A DNA stretch of 64,000 nt from Succinimonas sp045124755 (GTDB lineage: Bacteria; Pseudomonadota; Gammaproteobacteria; Enterobacterales; Succinivibrionaceae), in assembly GCF_045124755.1 (NCBI RefSeq), contig NZ_JBGVMK010000025.1. One strand, given 5' to 3'. A program made the translations under genes and the position numbers. This document shows, in pieces, positions 52,443-62,732 of this stretch. Under the pieces are notes generated by a model that saw only the letters and a program-made list of their open reading frames with translations, did no database searches and was not told the DNA's origin. Within the stretch, counting starts at the first letter, position 1. Every line of letters starts with the position of its first letter.

Positions 52443-53515
52443 TTATGTCCCGGCAGGAACAGAGGAAGTCTGAGTTTTTGCCTCTTCCGCAAGAGTTTCA
52501 GGCTGTTCCTTCATAAGCTTCCGTACATAATCCGGGGTTACCTGAAACTCTTTAATAACATAATCCACAACGACTTCATCAGAATCTCCCTTGTCTTTCA
52601 TAACCTTAATCGCTGTTAAGACTTTAACTTTCTGCTCCCAGAGATCTAATCCATTCATCATATTAACCTCATTGGTATCTCTTTCCTGAAATATTTTCTT
52701 ATGTTTGATAAACGCGCAGATAAAGTCCGCAGTTTCCGTATCGGTACTTTTCTGCTCCTTAATCAGTTCTGCGAGCTTGCCATCATTCTGATGCTTGACG
52801 ACCTTCAGGGCAAATCCGCAGGCGGTGCTGAATTTCTTAAAATCATCGTCCTCTATCTCTGCGGGAGAAACGATGTTAAGCCGGTAATTGTTTACATACT
52901 TCAAAAGCTTCTTGTTCTTTATGTCCAAAATATTGTAAAGATTGCGCGGGCCGTTCCAGGGCTTGCCGCTCAGGTTCAGCACCAGCGTAATAACGGGCTT
53001 AAGCTTGTCGTCTTTATTCATGCCGGACAGGAATTCCGCGCTGTCTGTCACTCTGATCGTAACGACGCCCTTTTCACACGTCAATTCCGCATCATCATTA
53101 TTGCCGGCACTATCATTATTATTTCTGGCACTATATTATTTCCGGTGTTCTCAGCTTTCTGCTGCCTGCGCTGGCGCTTGATATCGGAAATCTGAGTTGC
53201 ATAGCTAATGGCATCATAAAGCATGTTCCGCGCTGTCATGCCGTAATGAACTGTGCTTTGAAGCTCCAGTCCCAGGAGCATAAACACGGCGTCCTCGTTT
53301 TCCCTGGCGCCCCAGAGCTTCAGAAGGTCGCGATGACGCTGCACTGAAGTGCTGCTCTTTTCCCCGAAAATCCTGGCCGCCTCTGTGGAATCCATGGGGC
53401 TGAGTTCCTCGGGCTTAACGACTTGTTCGCCGTCAAAAAGAAAGAAGTTAAAGGCGTCGGCAAAAAAATCGTCGTTGGCAAAGTAATGCTTTGCCGCGGT
53501 ATCTTTTTCTCCCAA
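52443..53515 (-). pseudogene. Rpn-family recombination-promoting nuclease, frameshifted
   Basis: Two frames make up one gene. The first (53515 to about 53138) has the family start: FANDDFFADAFNFFLFDGEQVV and LLGLELQSTVHYGMTARNM, the PD-(D/E)XK nuclease region. The second (53084 to 52443) carries the rest, with PVITLVLNLSGKPWNGPRN and the C-terminal tail. The break lies in a short Asn/Asp-coding tandem repeat. Comparison of units (CTATATTATT against CTATCATTATT on the plus strand) shows one base missing near 53134. Restoring it gives one frame of about 350 residues. These proteins are transposase-like DNA nucleases of uncertain role. Slippage in the repeat might make the lesion reversible. Confidence 0.8.
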
Positions 53516-53920
53516 GATAATCCTCCTTATTAAAGTGATGTCAATATAAAAGCTTTTTAGCGATTACTCATGATTGATATAGAAGTTGTAGTGCTTTCGG
53601 GAGAAATGTAAACACTTTTTGCAAAAACAGTCAGAAAAACACAAGTTTTTGGCATAAAACTCGCTAATTTAAAGGATTTTGCTTATTTTTTGACCAGTTT
53701 CAGACCGGAGATTTGCGAGGAGACATGATTTTCAGGAGGTGAGACTGGAGACAGAGACGGATAAAGCGTCCTCTTGGGATTTTCCGGCATTAGAGTAAAA
53801 TAGCTCCGCAAACATGCCTGCCCCGGGGAACTGCCAAAGGCTCCCGAGACACGCGGGCATCTTTGCATTTATCAGTTTCGCATTTAGCAGTTTTTTTCAG
53901 CGCCGAGGCCCGGAATCGCC
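53516..53920. other. intergenic stretch
   Basis: About 400 bp, AT-rich on the left. Upstream DNA for the Rpn-like gene and for tilS. No gene seen. Confidence 0.4.
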
Positions 53921-55363
53921 ATGAATATGAAAACCTCCCCTGCTCTCCCGGAGCTGCCCGACTGGACACTCTGGGCCGGGCGTCCCTGGATCATCGCCTT
54001 CAGCGGCGGAGCGGACTCCGCAACGCTTTTGGATCTGGCCGCCCGTAATCGCAGTCTGGCCTCCGGCATTGCAGCCGTTTATGTGCACCACCATCTCCAG
54101 AGCGTTGCGGATGACTGGGAGGTGTTCTGCCGGGAGCGCTGCCGGGAGCTTGATATCCCGTTTACCGCGGAGCACGTCACCGTGGACACCTCCCGGGGAT
54201 CCGTGGAGGCCGCCGCCCGGGAAGCCCGCTACCAGGCGCTTTCCCGGCATATGCTGGCTCTTAATAATCCGGTGCTTTTTGTGGCGCACCATCAGGACGA
54301 TCTGCTGGAATCAGCGCTTCTGGCCCTGTTTCGGGGGAGCAGCCTCCGGGGACTTACCTCCATGAAGCCGGAAAAGCCCTTCTGCAACGGAACTCTGGCC
54401 CGGCCGCTTCTGTCTCTCACCAGAAGGGACATTGAGGAGTACACCCGGGAACACGGCATTTCCTTCGTAACGGATCCCACCAACCGGGATAACAGCTACG
54501 ACCGGAACTTTATCCGGAACCGGGTGACGCCGCTTCTTAAGGAACGCTTTCCGGACTGTCCCGGGAGCACGGCTCTGACTATGGCCCATCTCGCCATGGA
54601 GGATCGGGTGCTTGAGAGTTATCTTGACGATCTGGTTTCCCGCTGTGCCGTCAGGCTGCCGGAGCCGGCCGCTCCGGGACTGGATCTCGCGGGCTTCTCA
54701 CCCGAAAGGGATCGGGATACGGTAATTCTCCTTATGAGAGCCTTTCTCCGGAAAAGAGATCTTTCCCTCTCCCATGGAAAACTGGAGGAGCTTTTTCGGA
54801 TGTGGGAGCAGGACACTCCGGAAAAGATCGGTTTTGTTCTGGAAAACGGCATACGCATCGCCCTCTCCGGAAACCGTATCTTTACCGCTCCGGCCATGCT
54901 GGAGGAGCTCCGGGGCTGCGAGGTCAGACTGCTCCCGCCGGAAAACGCTCCGGGAACAGAGCTTCTGGGCCAATGGGGCCGCTTCCGGTTCCGCATTGTT
55001 CCGGCGGGAGCGGCTTCTCCTGCCCTGGCGGCTTCCCATGATATTAAGCCGGCGCTGCCTCCGGAAATCACCCTCCGCTTTCTCCCGGAGCTCTCCCTGA
55101 AGCTCCGCTTCCCGGGACGGCAGGGACACACTCTCCTGAAAAACTTCTGGAAGGAAAACCGCATCCCGGCCTGTCTCAGAGGCTTTTATCCCGTCTGGAT
55201 CCAAAACGGGGCCATTATGGGAGTCTGGCATCTCCGGGATACGGCGTCAGGAAGGGAAGCTTACGGAGAAAGCGAAGAAAAGGACGAGCGGGGCTTTCCG
55301 AAGCCGGCGAGCTCCGGGTGGCGGCTTCTCATAAGGAATGAAAACGGGGAAATACCGGCCTAG
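53921..55363 (+). CDS. tilS: tRNA(Ile)-lysidine synthase
   Basis: 480 residues. Attaches lysine to C34 of the AUA-reading isoleucine tRNA, changing its codon and amino-acid identity; essential in most bacteria. The PP-loop ATP site is IIAFSGGADSATLL (about residues 23-36); other family marks are YVHHHLQ, AREARYQAL, AHHQDDLLES and RGLTSM, then DPTNRDNSYDRNFIRNRV. The C-terminal TilS substrate domains follow, with KLRFPGRQGHTLLKNFWKENRIP. Length is slightly above E. coli TilS (432). No close partner genes. Confidence 0.95.
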   Translation: MNMKTSPALPELPDWTLWAGRPWIIAFSGGADSATLLDLAARNRSLASGIAAVYVHHHLQSVADDWEVFCRERCRELDIPFTAEHVTVDTSRGSVEAAAREARYQALSRHMLALNNPVLFVAHHQDDLLESALLALFRGSSLRGLTSMKPEKPFCNGTLARPLLSLTRRDIEEYTREHGISFVTDPTNRDNSYDRNFIRNRVTPLLKERFPDCPGSTALTMAHLAMEDRVLESYLDDLVSRCAVRLPEPAAPGLDLAGFSPERDRDTVILLMRAFLRKRDLSLSHGKLEELFRMWEQDTPEKIGFVLENGIRIALSGNRIFTAPAMLEELRGCEVRLLPPENAPGTELLGQWGRFRFRIVPAGAASPALAASHDIKPALPPEITLRFLPELSLKLRFPGRQGHTLLKNFWKENRIPACLRGFYPVWIQNGAIMGVWHLRDTASGREAYGESEEKDERGFPKPASSGWRLLIRNENGEIPA

Positions 55364-55446
55364 CGGGCAGAAAGAGCAGGCTGGCCGTTAAATCAGTTTG
55401 CCGGAGACGGCATGCCGGGGCCGGCCCGGTCATGCCCGGCTCCGCA

Positions 55447-57426
55447 TCAGCCGCCGTTCAGGGGCAGCTCTACAGGTTCGCCCTTCCCGCTGCCGGTCTC
55501 CGGAGCTTTTTCAGAAGGGGCGGGCGCGGCGGGAGCATTTTCTGATACCCCGCCGTCAATCAGGAGAAGCTCGCCGGATGCGGCTTCATCGGCAGCTTTG
55601 CTGTCAGCAGCAGCGCCGGAATTGCCGTCTGCCGCATCCCGGGTCTCGCCGTCATCGTTGTCACTGGCGGCATTCATGTCGCTCTGGCTCACCGCCACGC
55701 TGCTCACGCCGTCACCGCTCTTAAGGCAGAAAAGCCGCGGCGTAACCTCCTCGTAATTGCTGAAGATATAGCGGTAGAACATCTGCTCGGAATAGCTGAA
55801 GGCGGTTTCCACCATGTTGCGGGCTTCGGCATCCCGGTAGGCATTAAGCTTCTTGCCGGTAATGACGATAAACCGGGGCTTGAAGAAGGTGATGGAGCTC
55901 AGCACCTTCATGCGCACATCGTAGCCGGGGTTGACATTGCCGAAGAACAGATGCGGCGCGGCGGGATTGCGGTCGGTCCAGAGGTAGTACTGCGGCGCGT
56001 CTCCCTCCACCCAGATGCGATCCTGATCCTGAGTCCGGGCCTTGATGACGTCCACGATCTCCTGCGTGTTCTCATCCCAGGGGCGGCCCCGGGAATAACC
56101 CAGAACGATGGCATAGACTCCCAGAATAAAGGCGGCGATGATGCTGAGGCACAGGAACATGGTATGGCTGTGCCAGTAGCGCCCGGCCAGCTTTCTCAGG
56201 AAGAACAGCCCCGCGGCCAGTCCTCCGGCGATGAGGGTGTCAATTCCCACGTGAGTCCAGACGGTGTAGAGAGACCACTCGTGATGATCCCAGGTCCAGA
56301 GAATATGCTCGGACAGGAGATAGATGATCAGGAAAAAGATGGTCAGGAAGCTGATGTTAATGTCCTGGATCACGTGGAGGTAGCGATGCACCAGAAAGCC
56401 CAGGGGCAGGAACATGAACGGCAGGAAGAGCTCGTCGTAATGATCGAAGATATGGCCGGAAACGCTGTTGGCGATTACCGCAAAGATGATGCCCAGGGTG
56501 AGATACAGCATAAACCAGTTCCGATCGTTATACTGAGAATTCATAATGAGGTAGTTGTCCTTCCGGAACAGCACCAGCGTCATCCCCAGAAACAGCGGCA
56601 GAAGCCCGGTCCGAAAAAGTCCCGTAAGTCCGGCCAGAATGCTGAACCCCGGAGTGCCGTAGGCGCCGTCCTTGAAAAATATGGAAATGCTGTAGAACAC
56701 CGCCTCGTTCACCAGGGGCATGCCGCCCTGATGGTAGAAGTAAAGCCCGAAGCCTCCGAATACCAGAGCCAGCCCGATGAGGCTGCTGGCAAACAGGCCC
56801 AGAGCTCCCAGATACTTCTTGTTGCAGAGGAGGAACAGGAACAGCATGGCATACCAGGCCCCGAAATAGGCGCCGTTATTGATGCGCATGGAAACAGTGA
56901 GCCCGAACAGCACTGACACGAAAAGCCCCATGCGCCAGCTGAACCGCCGGAGTCCCAGCATCAGGGCGAAGGGGTAGCTGGCGATCATGGAAAAGTACAG
57001 GGCAAAGTCTTCCGTCATGTTGCCGTAATAGTAACGGAAGCCGTGCAATGTCAGCACCATGACAATGGAACAGAATCGGGCCAGAGGACTCAGCCGGAAT
57101 ACCCGCATGGCCAGATCCAGGGAGATCACGCCGAAGACCAGCAGGATGGTTTCAATAAAGGCGATGCCCCGGAAGCCGCCGATGCGGTAGCCGATAAGAT
57201 CCATGAAGAAGATGCCCGGCCCCTTGATGTCAATCACATCCCGGTACAGCACCTCCCCCTCGGCGAACATTTTGCCGATGACCGCAAAAAGAGAGCCGTC
57301 AAACCCCGGAGCCTGCCCGAACCACAGCGGGTTCAGAAAGGAGAAGGACAATGCCATAAAGCAGAGGGAACAAAGAATAACCTCGTGTTCGTTGTTCTTA
57401 AGCCAGGAGCTCAAAATATTGCTCAT
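55447..57426 (-). CDS. multi-spanning glycosyltransferase-like membrane protein
   Basis: 659 residues with about 11-12 hydrophobic helices, from about residue 15 to 440, then a soluble part to 550 and a Ala/Asp/Glu-rich tail. The first loop (WFGQAPGFDGSLFAVIGKMFAEGEVLYRDVIDIKGP) has the acidic residues expected in GT-C/ArnT-type glycosyltransferases, which use polyprenyl-linked sugars. The 470-550 part (RIWVEGDAPQYYLWTDRNPAAPHLF) is also common in this group. Substrate cannot be told from sequence; surface polysaccharide or lipid A is plausible. GGGAGAG precedes the ATG. Upstream gene 57462 ends 36 bp before it, so the two may be co-transcribed. Confidence 0.75.
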   Translation of the reverse strand: MSNILSSWLKNNEHEVILCSLCFMALSFSFLNPLWFGQAPGFDGSLFAVIGKMFAEGEVLYRDVIDIKGPGIFFMDLIGYRIGGFRGIAFIETILLVFGVISLDLAMRVFRLSPLARFCSIVMVLTLHGFRYYYGNMTEDFALYFSMIASYPFALMLGLRRFSWRMGLFVSVLFGLTVSMRINNGAYFGAWYAMLFLFLLCNKKYLGALGLFASSLIGLALVFGGFGLYFYHQGGMPLVNEAVFYSISIFFKDGAYGTPGFSILAGLTGLFRTGLLPLFLGMTLVLFRKDNYLIMNSQYNDRNWFMLYLTLGIIFAVIANSVSGHIFDHYDELFLPFMFLPLGFLVHRYLHVIQDINISFLTIFFLIIYLLSEHILWTWDHHEWSLYTVWTHVGIDTLIAGGLAAGLFFLRKLAGRYWHSHTMFLCLSIIAAFILGVYAIVLGYSRGRPWDENTQEIVDVIKARTQDQDRIWVEGDAPQYYLWTDRNPAAPHLFFGNVNPGYDVRMKVLSSITFFKPRFIVITGKKLNAYRDAEARNMVETAFSYSEQMFYRYIFSNYEEVTPRLFCLKSGDGVSSVAVSQSDMNAASDNDDGETRDAADGNSGAAADSKAADEAASGELLLIDGGVSENAPAAPAPSEKAPETGSGKGEPVELPLNGG

Positions 57427-57461
57427 GAAAGCTCTCCCTGATGATTAAAAAGCCTGCAAAA

Positions 57462-59027
57462 TCATTCCTGCCCGGAGGCGGTATCCTCCAGACGGAAGAT
57501 CCGCACCTGGGCCACGGTGTTGTTTTCAACCTGGGTAATCCGGAACAGCCAGCCGTTCCGGATAAGCTCCGTGCCGGCCTCCGGCAGGTTCTGCAGTGTT
57601 TCGATAATGAAGCCCGCCAGAGTGTGGTAGTGGGCGCTGGGGTCGATATGACAGCCGGCGCGCATTTCCAGCTCCGACAGCGGGATGTCCGCCCGGGCCA
57701 GAAAGGAGCCGTCGTCCAGCCGGCGCAGCTCGGCCATTTCGCTCTGCTCCGGGAGATCCCCCGAGAAGCATTCCATAATGTCGTGCATGGTCACTAAACC
57801 CTCGTAGTTGCCGAATTCGTCCAGCACCAGCACGTTGTAGATCTTGGAGCTCTTCGCCTCCTGCAGCGCCTTGAGCACGCTGACGGTTTCCGGGATCATG
57901 AGGGGCTGCTTCACCAGCTTCCCGAAATCGATGCCGTCCCGGCCGGCAATAACCTCCTGGGTCAGCACCTCGGACTTGTTGATAATGCCGATGGGAGCGT
58001 CCCGGTTGCCGTCCCGGTAGGCCACAAGATGGCTGTAGGGGCTGTCGGCCAGGGCCTTCATGATGTCATCCCGGCTCTGGGAGATATCCACCATCACCAC
58101 ATCGCGGCGGGCGGTCATAATGGAGCGTACCGGCTGATTGGAAAGCTGCAGCACCCGGGAAACCATGTCCTTTTCGGCGGAATCGAACACCGCCTCCGGG
58201 GGCGCCACGATGGATTCCTTGATGGATTGCACCTGACTGTCGTTCCGGGATCCCAGGATCCGGAGCACCAGAGACGCCGCCAGCTCCCGGCTGTTCTTAA
58301 TGTTGGAGCTGAGCCGGAGACTGTTTTTCCGGGCGATCTGGTTGAAGATTTCGATAAGGATGGAAAACCCGATGGCCACATAGAGGTAGGTCTTGGGCAC
58401 GTGAATATGAAGGCCCTCCGCCAGAAGAGAAAAGCCGATCATGAGGAGGAAGCTGAGACAGAGGATCACCAGGGTGGGATGCCGGCTCACAAAAAGCGTC
58501 AGCGGCCGGGAGCTCCAGACCATGATGATCATGGCGATAATCACGGCAAACATCATGATAAACACATGCTCGCACATGCCCACGGCGGTGATCACGGAAT
58601 CCAGGGAGAACACCGCATCCAAAACCACGATCTGCATGACCACCAGACCGAAGGCATGAGTGGCCGCCTTAGATTCGGAAACCCGTTCCTCCTGCCCCTC
58701 CAGCTTGTCATGAAGCTCCGCCGTGGCCTTGTAAAGAAGAAAGGCGCCTCCCGCCAGCATAATGATGTCCCGCGCGGAAAACTCCACCCCGAAAAGCTCC
58801 GCCAGGGGTTCCGTCAGGGTGACAATCCAGGAAATGCAGGAGATGAGGAGCAGTCTTACCAGAAGAGCCATTCCCAGTCCGACATAACGGGCCTTGTCCT
58901 GCATTTTCAAGGGAAGCTTGGAAGCCAGCACTGCGATAAACACCAGATTATCGATGCCCAGGACTATCTCCAGCACCACCAGGGTGAGGAGTCCAAGCCA
59001 GGCGGACGGATCATAGATCCACATCAT
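57462..59027 (-). CDS. TerC-family membrane protein with CBS and CorC domains
   Basis: 521 residues, like E. coli YoaE/YegH. Residues 1-235 are a TerC domain: VVLEIVLGIDNLVFIAVLA and VVLDAVFSLDSVITAVG carry the characteristic intramembrane Asp residues, thought to handle metal ions such as Mn or Ca. Then come two CBS domains (VRSIMTARRDVVMVDI, LVLDEFGNYEGLVTMHD) and a C-terminal CorC/HlyC-type transporter-associated domain (AHYHTLAGFIIETLQNLPE). The ATG ATG pair at 59027/59024 matches the family N-terminus; a TTG start at 59090 would add 21 residues. No clear ribosome-binding site decides the start. Confidence 0.9.
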   Translation of the reverse strand: MMWIYDPSAWLGLLTLVVLEIVLGIDNLVFIAVLASKLPLKMQDKARYVGLGMALLVRLLLISCISWIVTLTEPLAELFGVEFSARDIIMLAGGAFLLYKATAELHDKLEGQEERVSESKAATHAFGLVVMQIVVLDAVFSLDSVITAVGMCEHVFIMMFAVIIAMIIMVWSSRPLTLFVSRHPTLVILCLSFLLMIGFSLLAEGLHIHVPKTYLYVAIGFSILIEIFNQIARKNSLRLSSNIKNSRELAASLVLRILGSRNDSQVQSIKESIVAPPEAVFDSAEKDMVSRVLQLSNQPVRSIMTARRDVVMVDISQSRDDIMKALADSPYSHLVAYRDGNRDAPIGIINKSEVLTQEVIAGRDGIDFGKLVKQPLMIPETVSVLKALQEAKSSKIYNVLVLDEFGNYEGLVTMHDIMECFSGDLPEQSEMAELRRLDDGSFLARADIPLSELEMRAGCHIDPSAHYHTLAGFIIETLQNLPEAGTELIRNGWLFRITQVENNTVAQVRIFRLEDTASGQE

Positions 59028-59387
59028 GTCAAACACGTTCAGCGATTCTCCGTACGAACAGAATGGGGAAAAATAAAGGGATTCAGACAAATATTCGTCA
59101 TTGATAAATCAATTATACATAGAGAACCGGAATTCACGGGATATTTCTTTGGCAAAAGCGGGATATCCGGAACACGGGCCGGAAAAACCATCCTCCCGGA
59201 CGCAAAAAACCGGAGCCGGAGATAACGCCGGGAAACTTGCTGAAACGCAGCGGATGGCCGGAAGGAGGGAGCGGAACAGCAAAAACGCAGGAACCCGGCG
59301 GAGGACCGTCTTGCTTAAAGACCGCCCTGCCAGGCTCTCTCATCACCCCGCGCATCCGGGAACAGGCCCTCCCGGATGCCCTGAAGC
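59028..59387. other. intergenic stretch with a 10-bp hairpin
   Basis: About 360 bp with no gene. GCATCCGGGA (59352-59361) and TCCCGGATGC (59370-59379) form a perfect stem with 8-nt loop, without T-run on either side, at the 3' end of the next gene. Confidence 0.5.
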
Positions 59388-60739
59388 TTAAACAGCCCCG
59401 GAGCCGTTCAGGGGCCGGAGATGAAGTCTTTTAACGTAGCTGTCCAGACCGTCAATGAAGATATTCATCACCCCGGAGAGATTGTTTTCGTACAGATCCT
59501 GATTATCATCAGTATTAAAGAAAATCCGCTGGCCGCTGTATTTGTCATTGTCAGTGAGGATAACCTTGATAAGCTCAATGACCGGCCGGGAATTCTCATC
59601 ATAGGTTCCGCCTGCTTCGGCGACGACCTTTTTAATGGCATCCTTCCCGAACTCCTTTTCAAAATCGGCGGTAATGTCATTAAGAGCGCTAAGCGCTTTC
59701 ATGGCATCAGTCTTCAGGCCGATAAATCTGTCAGTGATGGGTTCGCCGTTTCCGTCCTTCGGGTACTTTTCCAGCGCCTCACGATACTCGCGAGCCTTCA
59801 GGATCTGGAAATTATTAAGCTTCTCCCCCTTGGAATTCTGCATCATAATATCGAAGTCTTCCAGGGATTTGGCTTCGCTGTCAACGTAGGACACAAAATA
59901 CATGGGTTCCTTGAGATTCACCGGCCGCGGCTCCGTCAGCCATGTGAAGGTATTCGTAAAATAATTTCCGGTGCCGATGTCTCTGTATTCAGCCGTATTT
60001 ACCGAGCATTTGAACATCCGATCCTGATTGCGCTCCGCGTCTGAAGGGGCATGGGACGCCTCATTGACGGCCGCGCCGGCAGCAAAGGTTCTGGGGATGG
60101 TCTCAGGATGTTCGGCGTAATTGCCGAGAACCTGCAGTCTTTCATTGATGAGCGCCTCCAGTTCCTCGGAAGTGCCGTTTCTGTCGAGAAGAGCCTGCAG
60201 CTTCTGTTCGCCTTCCGTGCCCTTGATAAACAGGCAGTTCATAAGGCCTTTATAGATATCTTCGGGCATGTGGAATTCATCGCGGTCAATGCCTGAGTAA
60301 GCCGTAATCATGGCTTTTGCCTCTCCGTGCTCAGCCACAAACGCCGCTCCCTGTTCATGAGTTAGCTTTCCGATGATCTTTTTTGCCGCCGGGTCAGACA
60401 TGGCATCTAACACTATCGAGCCATCGATGCTGTTATCGGGCATTGCTTCAAAAATCATTTTGCTGAAAAGTTCGCGGTTCGCCGGCTCTGCGGGAAGACG
60501 CGGGGCTGAGTACCCGACAGGCCGTAGGCTTCACCGAGAGCTTTCAAAAGCTGAGCGCGGATTTCATTGTTGGCAGCCTTGTCGGATCCGCTTCTCATAA
60601 ACCTGAAAATGCTGGATTTATTAAAGGTGCCATACTGCTTAATCTCCGAGGTCTGACTGTCCCGGTGCAAAACAGCGTTCTCATCCTGAAAAACCAGCTT
60701 GTTAAACGAATCTAAAGCCGATGTATTGATGTTTGTCAT
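59388..60739 (-). pseudogene. gene of unknown function with a one-base frameshift
   Basis: Two overlapping frames form one gene of about 450 residues. Frame one (MTNINTSALDSFNKLVF ... GEAYGLSGTQP) breaks near 60502-60505 in a run of four Gs (Cs on the coding strand). The other frame continues smoothly as RLPAEPANRELFSKMIFEAM. One extra C in that run would join them. The product is acidic, cytoplasmic, and has no domain I recognise (TFTWLTEPRPVNLKEPMYFV, YSGQRIFFNTDDNQDLYENN near the C-terminus). It might be a phase-variable gene, a fresh pseudogene, or a base-calling error. Confidence 0.7.
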
Positions 60740-61170
60740 GAAACCACCATGTAAGAGCAAAGTTTATGGCAGCCGCCGCTCAGAAGCCTGTCCTTCGTGT
60801 CCCGGAGAGCTCCCGGCAGATTGCAAACGTTTTCAAAAAAGACTGCTCTGATAAGCGGAAATACTGGGATCCTCGGAAGTTTTAACACCTTTGAAACACA
60901 AAAACGCAACCAAAGGCCGCAAACTGTTTTTTCAGCCGCCCTTCACAGAACAGAAAAGTCTCTGACCTGTCCGTAAACGCCGGGGAGAACTTTCAGAAAA
61001 AAACAGCGCCGGCATCGGAAATCACCTCCGAATACCGTGCTGTCATCATAAGCGGGAAACAGATCCTGAGAATACAGATTTGCGCGCTGACCTTCTTTAT
61101 CTCCCTCCCTGAACATTCCGCTCCCGGACTTCGGCCTGCGTCTTAAGCGCTTCTGCCATGAGAACTGACG
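60740..61170. other. intergenic stretch
   Basis: About 430 bp upstream of the frameshifted gene. No gene or clear promoter seen. Confidence 0.4.
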
Positions 61171-61207
61171 AAAAAGGGCCCTCCGGGGAAACCGGAAAGC
61201 CCTTCTG
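61171..61207 (-). terminator. intrinsic terminator after rluB
   Basis: AAGGGC and GCCCTT arms with an inner TCCGG/CCGGA pairing; on the minus strand followed by TTTTTCG. About 45 bp after the rluB stop. Confidence 0.75.
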
Positions 61208-61250
61208 TTATTACCTGAGCCCTGACTGAAAGGAGTTCCGGGCGCGGCTT

Positions 61251-62732
61251 TTAAAAATCGATCTCCGAGCTCCGGGAGGCCCCGCCTTCAGAGGATCTTC
61301 TGGCCGGAGATCTGCGGTGCATATTCCCGGCGTTCCGGGGCTTTCTGGGAGCGTCCCGGAAGGAATGTCCCTCCTGATTCCGGGATCTTCCGGAGCGTTC
61401 GCCGTTCCCGGATCTCCCGCCCTGCCCCCAGACTTTGCCGCCGGAGGAACGGCCGTACTTCCCGGAGGACTGCTCCCGTCCGGGCCGGAACGAGTCAGTC
61501 CGGTCAGCGCGAGCCCCGGCAAAGGAATCCCCGTCTCTGAACTTCACGGGACGCTCCTTTCTGTCGTTATCTCTGGCAAATCTGGCCGGACGCTCGGATC
61601 TCTCCCCGGAAAACGGCTTCCGATCCCGGAAACCCCGATCCTCAAAGGATCCTCTCCCTCTTTCGGAGAAAAAGTCTCTCTCCCGGCGTTCCTGCCGATC
61701 ATCCCGGCGATCCCTGCCGTCCCGGAAGCCATGACCGCTTCTCCCGCCCTTTTCCGGAGCGGAACGGAAGCCGCGCTCCCGGAAATCCTCGCCGTCCATG
61801 CCGTCCCGGCTGCTCCTTCTTACGGCATCCCGCATTCTGGAGCCCGGGGAACGGAAATCAGAGCCCCGGGATCCCCGGGGAGAAAGATCGTGGGTTTCCT
61901 TGTAGCGGCTGAAGGCTCTCTGCATCTGCCGTCTTTCCCGGTATCCCTCGGAGGAGGTGGCGGACTCTGCTTCGGGATCCAGCGCCGTGCGGGTTTCCGG
62001 GAAAAGACCGGCCATTTTGCGAAGAGCGTTCACCTCCTTCAGGTTAAGCTCGCGCCAGCCGCCCTCGGGCAGATTGCCCAGATCTGCGCAGGCGTATCTG
62101 ATTCTCTTGAGACGGCTCACCCGGAGACCCAGAGCCTCCCAAAGTCTTCTTACCTCGCGCTTTCTGCCTTCCCTGAGGGTGACGTAGAACCACTTGTTCA
62201 TGCCTTCGCCGCCGCCCTGCTCCACCTTGGAGAAATGAGCGGGGCCGTCCTCCAGCTCCACATTGGTGGTCAGCTGCTGAATATGCTCCCGGGTAACCTC
62301 TCCGAACACCCGCACCGCATAAACCCGTTCCATTTCATGGCTGGGGTGGGTCAGCGCATTGGAAAGAGCGCCGTCGGTGGTAAGCAGCAAAAGTCCCGAG
62401 GTATTCACGTCCAGCCTTCCGACATAAATCCAGCGGCCGTTGGCCACCTGCGGCAGCCGGTCAAACACCGTGGGCCGGCCCTGAGGATCCATGCGGGTGC
62501 ACATCTGCCCCTCGGGCTTGTTGTACATCAGCACCCGGCAAATCGGCTTCTCCTGATTTCCGGTTTTGATAATGCGGCCGTCCACCCGGATGGTCTCAGT
62601 CCCCTCCACCCGGTCGCCGATGGCGGCAACCTTTCCGTCCACGCTGACGCGGCCTTCTTTAATGGCCTCTTCCATATTGCGGCGGGAACCGATTCCGGTT
62701 TCTGCCAAAACTTTATGCAACTTTTCACTCAT
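61251..62732 (-). CDS. rluB: 23S rRNA pseudouridine synthase RluB
   Basis: 493 residues. An S4-like domain (KLHKVLAETGIGSRRNMEEAI) and the RsuA/RluB catalytic domain follow, with the catalytic Asp in VGRLDVNTSGLLLLT. RluB makes the pseudouridine at 2605 of 23S rRNA. After residue 245 comes a 240-residue tail very rich in Arg, Gly, Ser, Asp and Phe (RDRRDDRQERRERDF, SGKYGRSSGGK), twice the tail in typical RluB; such RGG-like tails bind RNA and may be disordered. No Shine-Dalgarno sequence is seen before ATG 62732. Confidence 0.92.
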   Translation of the reverse strand: MSEKLHKVLAETGIGSRRNMEEAIKEGRVSVDGKVAAIGDRVEGTETIRVDGRIIKTGNQEKPICRVLMYNKPEGQMCTRMDPQGRPTVFDRLPQVANGRWIYVGRLDVNTSGLLLLTTDGALSNALTHPSHEMERVYAVRVFGEVTREHIQQLTTNVELEDGPAHFSKVEQGGGEGMNKWFYVTLREGRKREVRRLWEALGLRVSRLKRIRYACADLGNLPEGGWRELNLKEVNALRKMAGLFPETRTALDPEAESATSSEGYRERRQMQRAFSRYKETHDLSPRGSRGSDFRSPGSRMRDAVRRSSRDGMDGEDFRERGFRSAPEKGGRSGHGFRDGRDRRDDRQERRERDFFSERGRGSFEDRGFRDRKPFSGERSERPARFARDNDRKERPVKFRDGDSFAGARADRTDSFRPGREQSSGKYGRSSGGKVWGQGGRSGNGERSGRSRNQEGHSFRDAPRKPRNAGNMHRRSPARRSSEGGASRSSEIDF

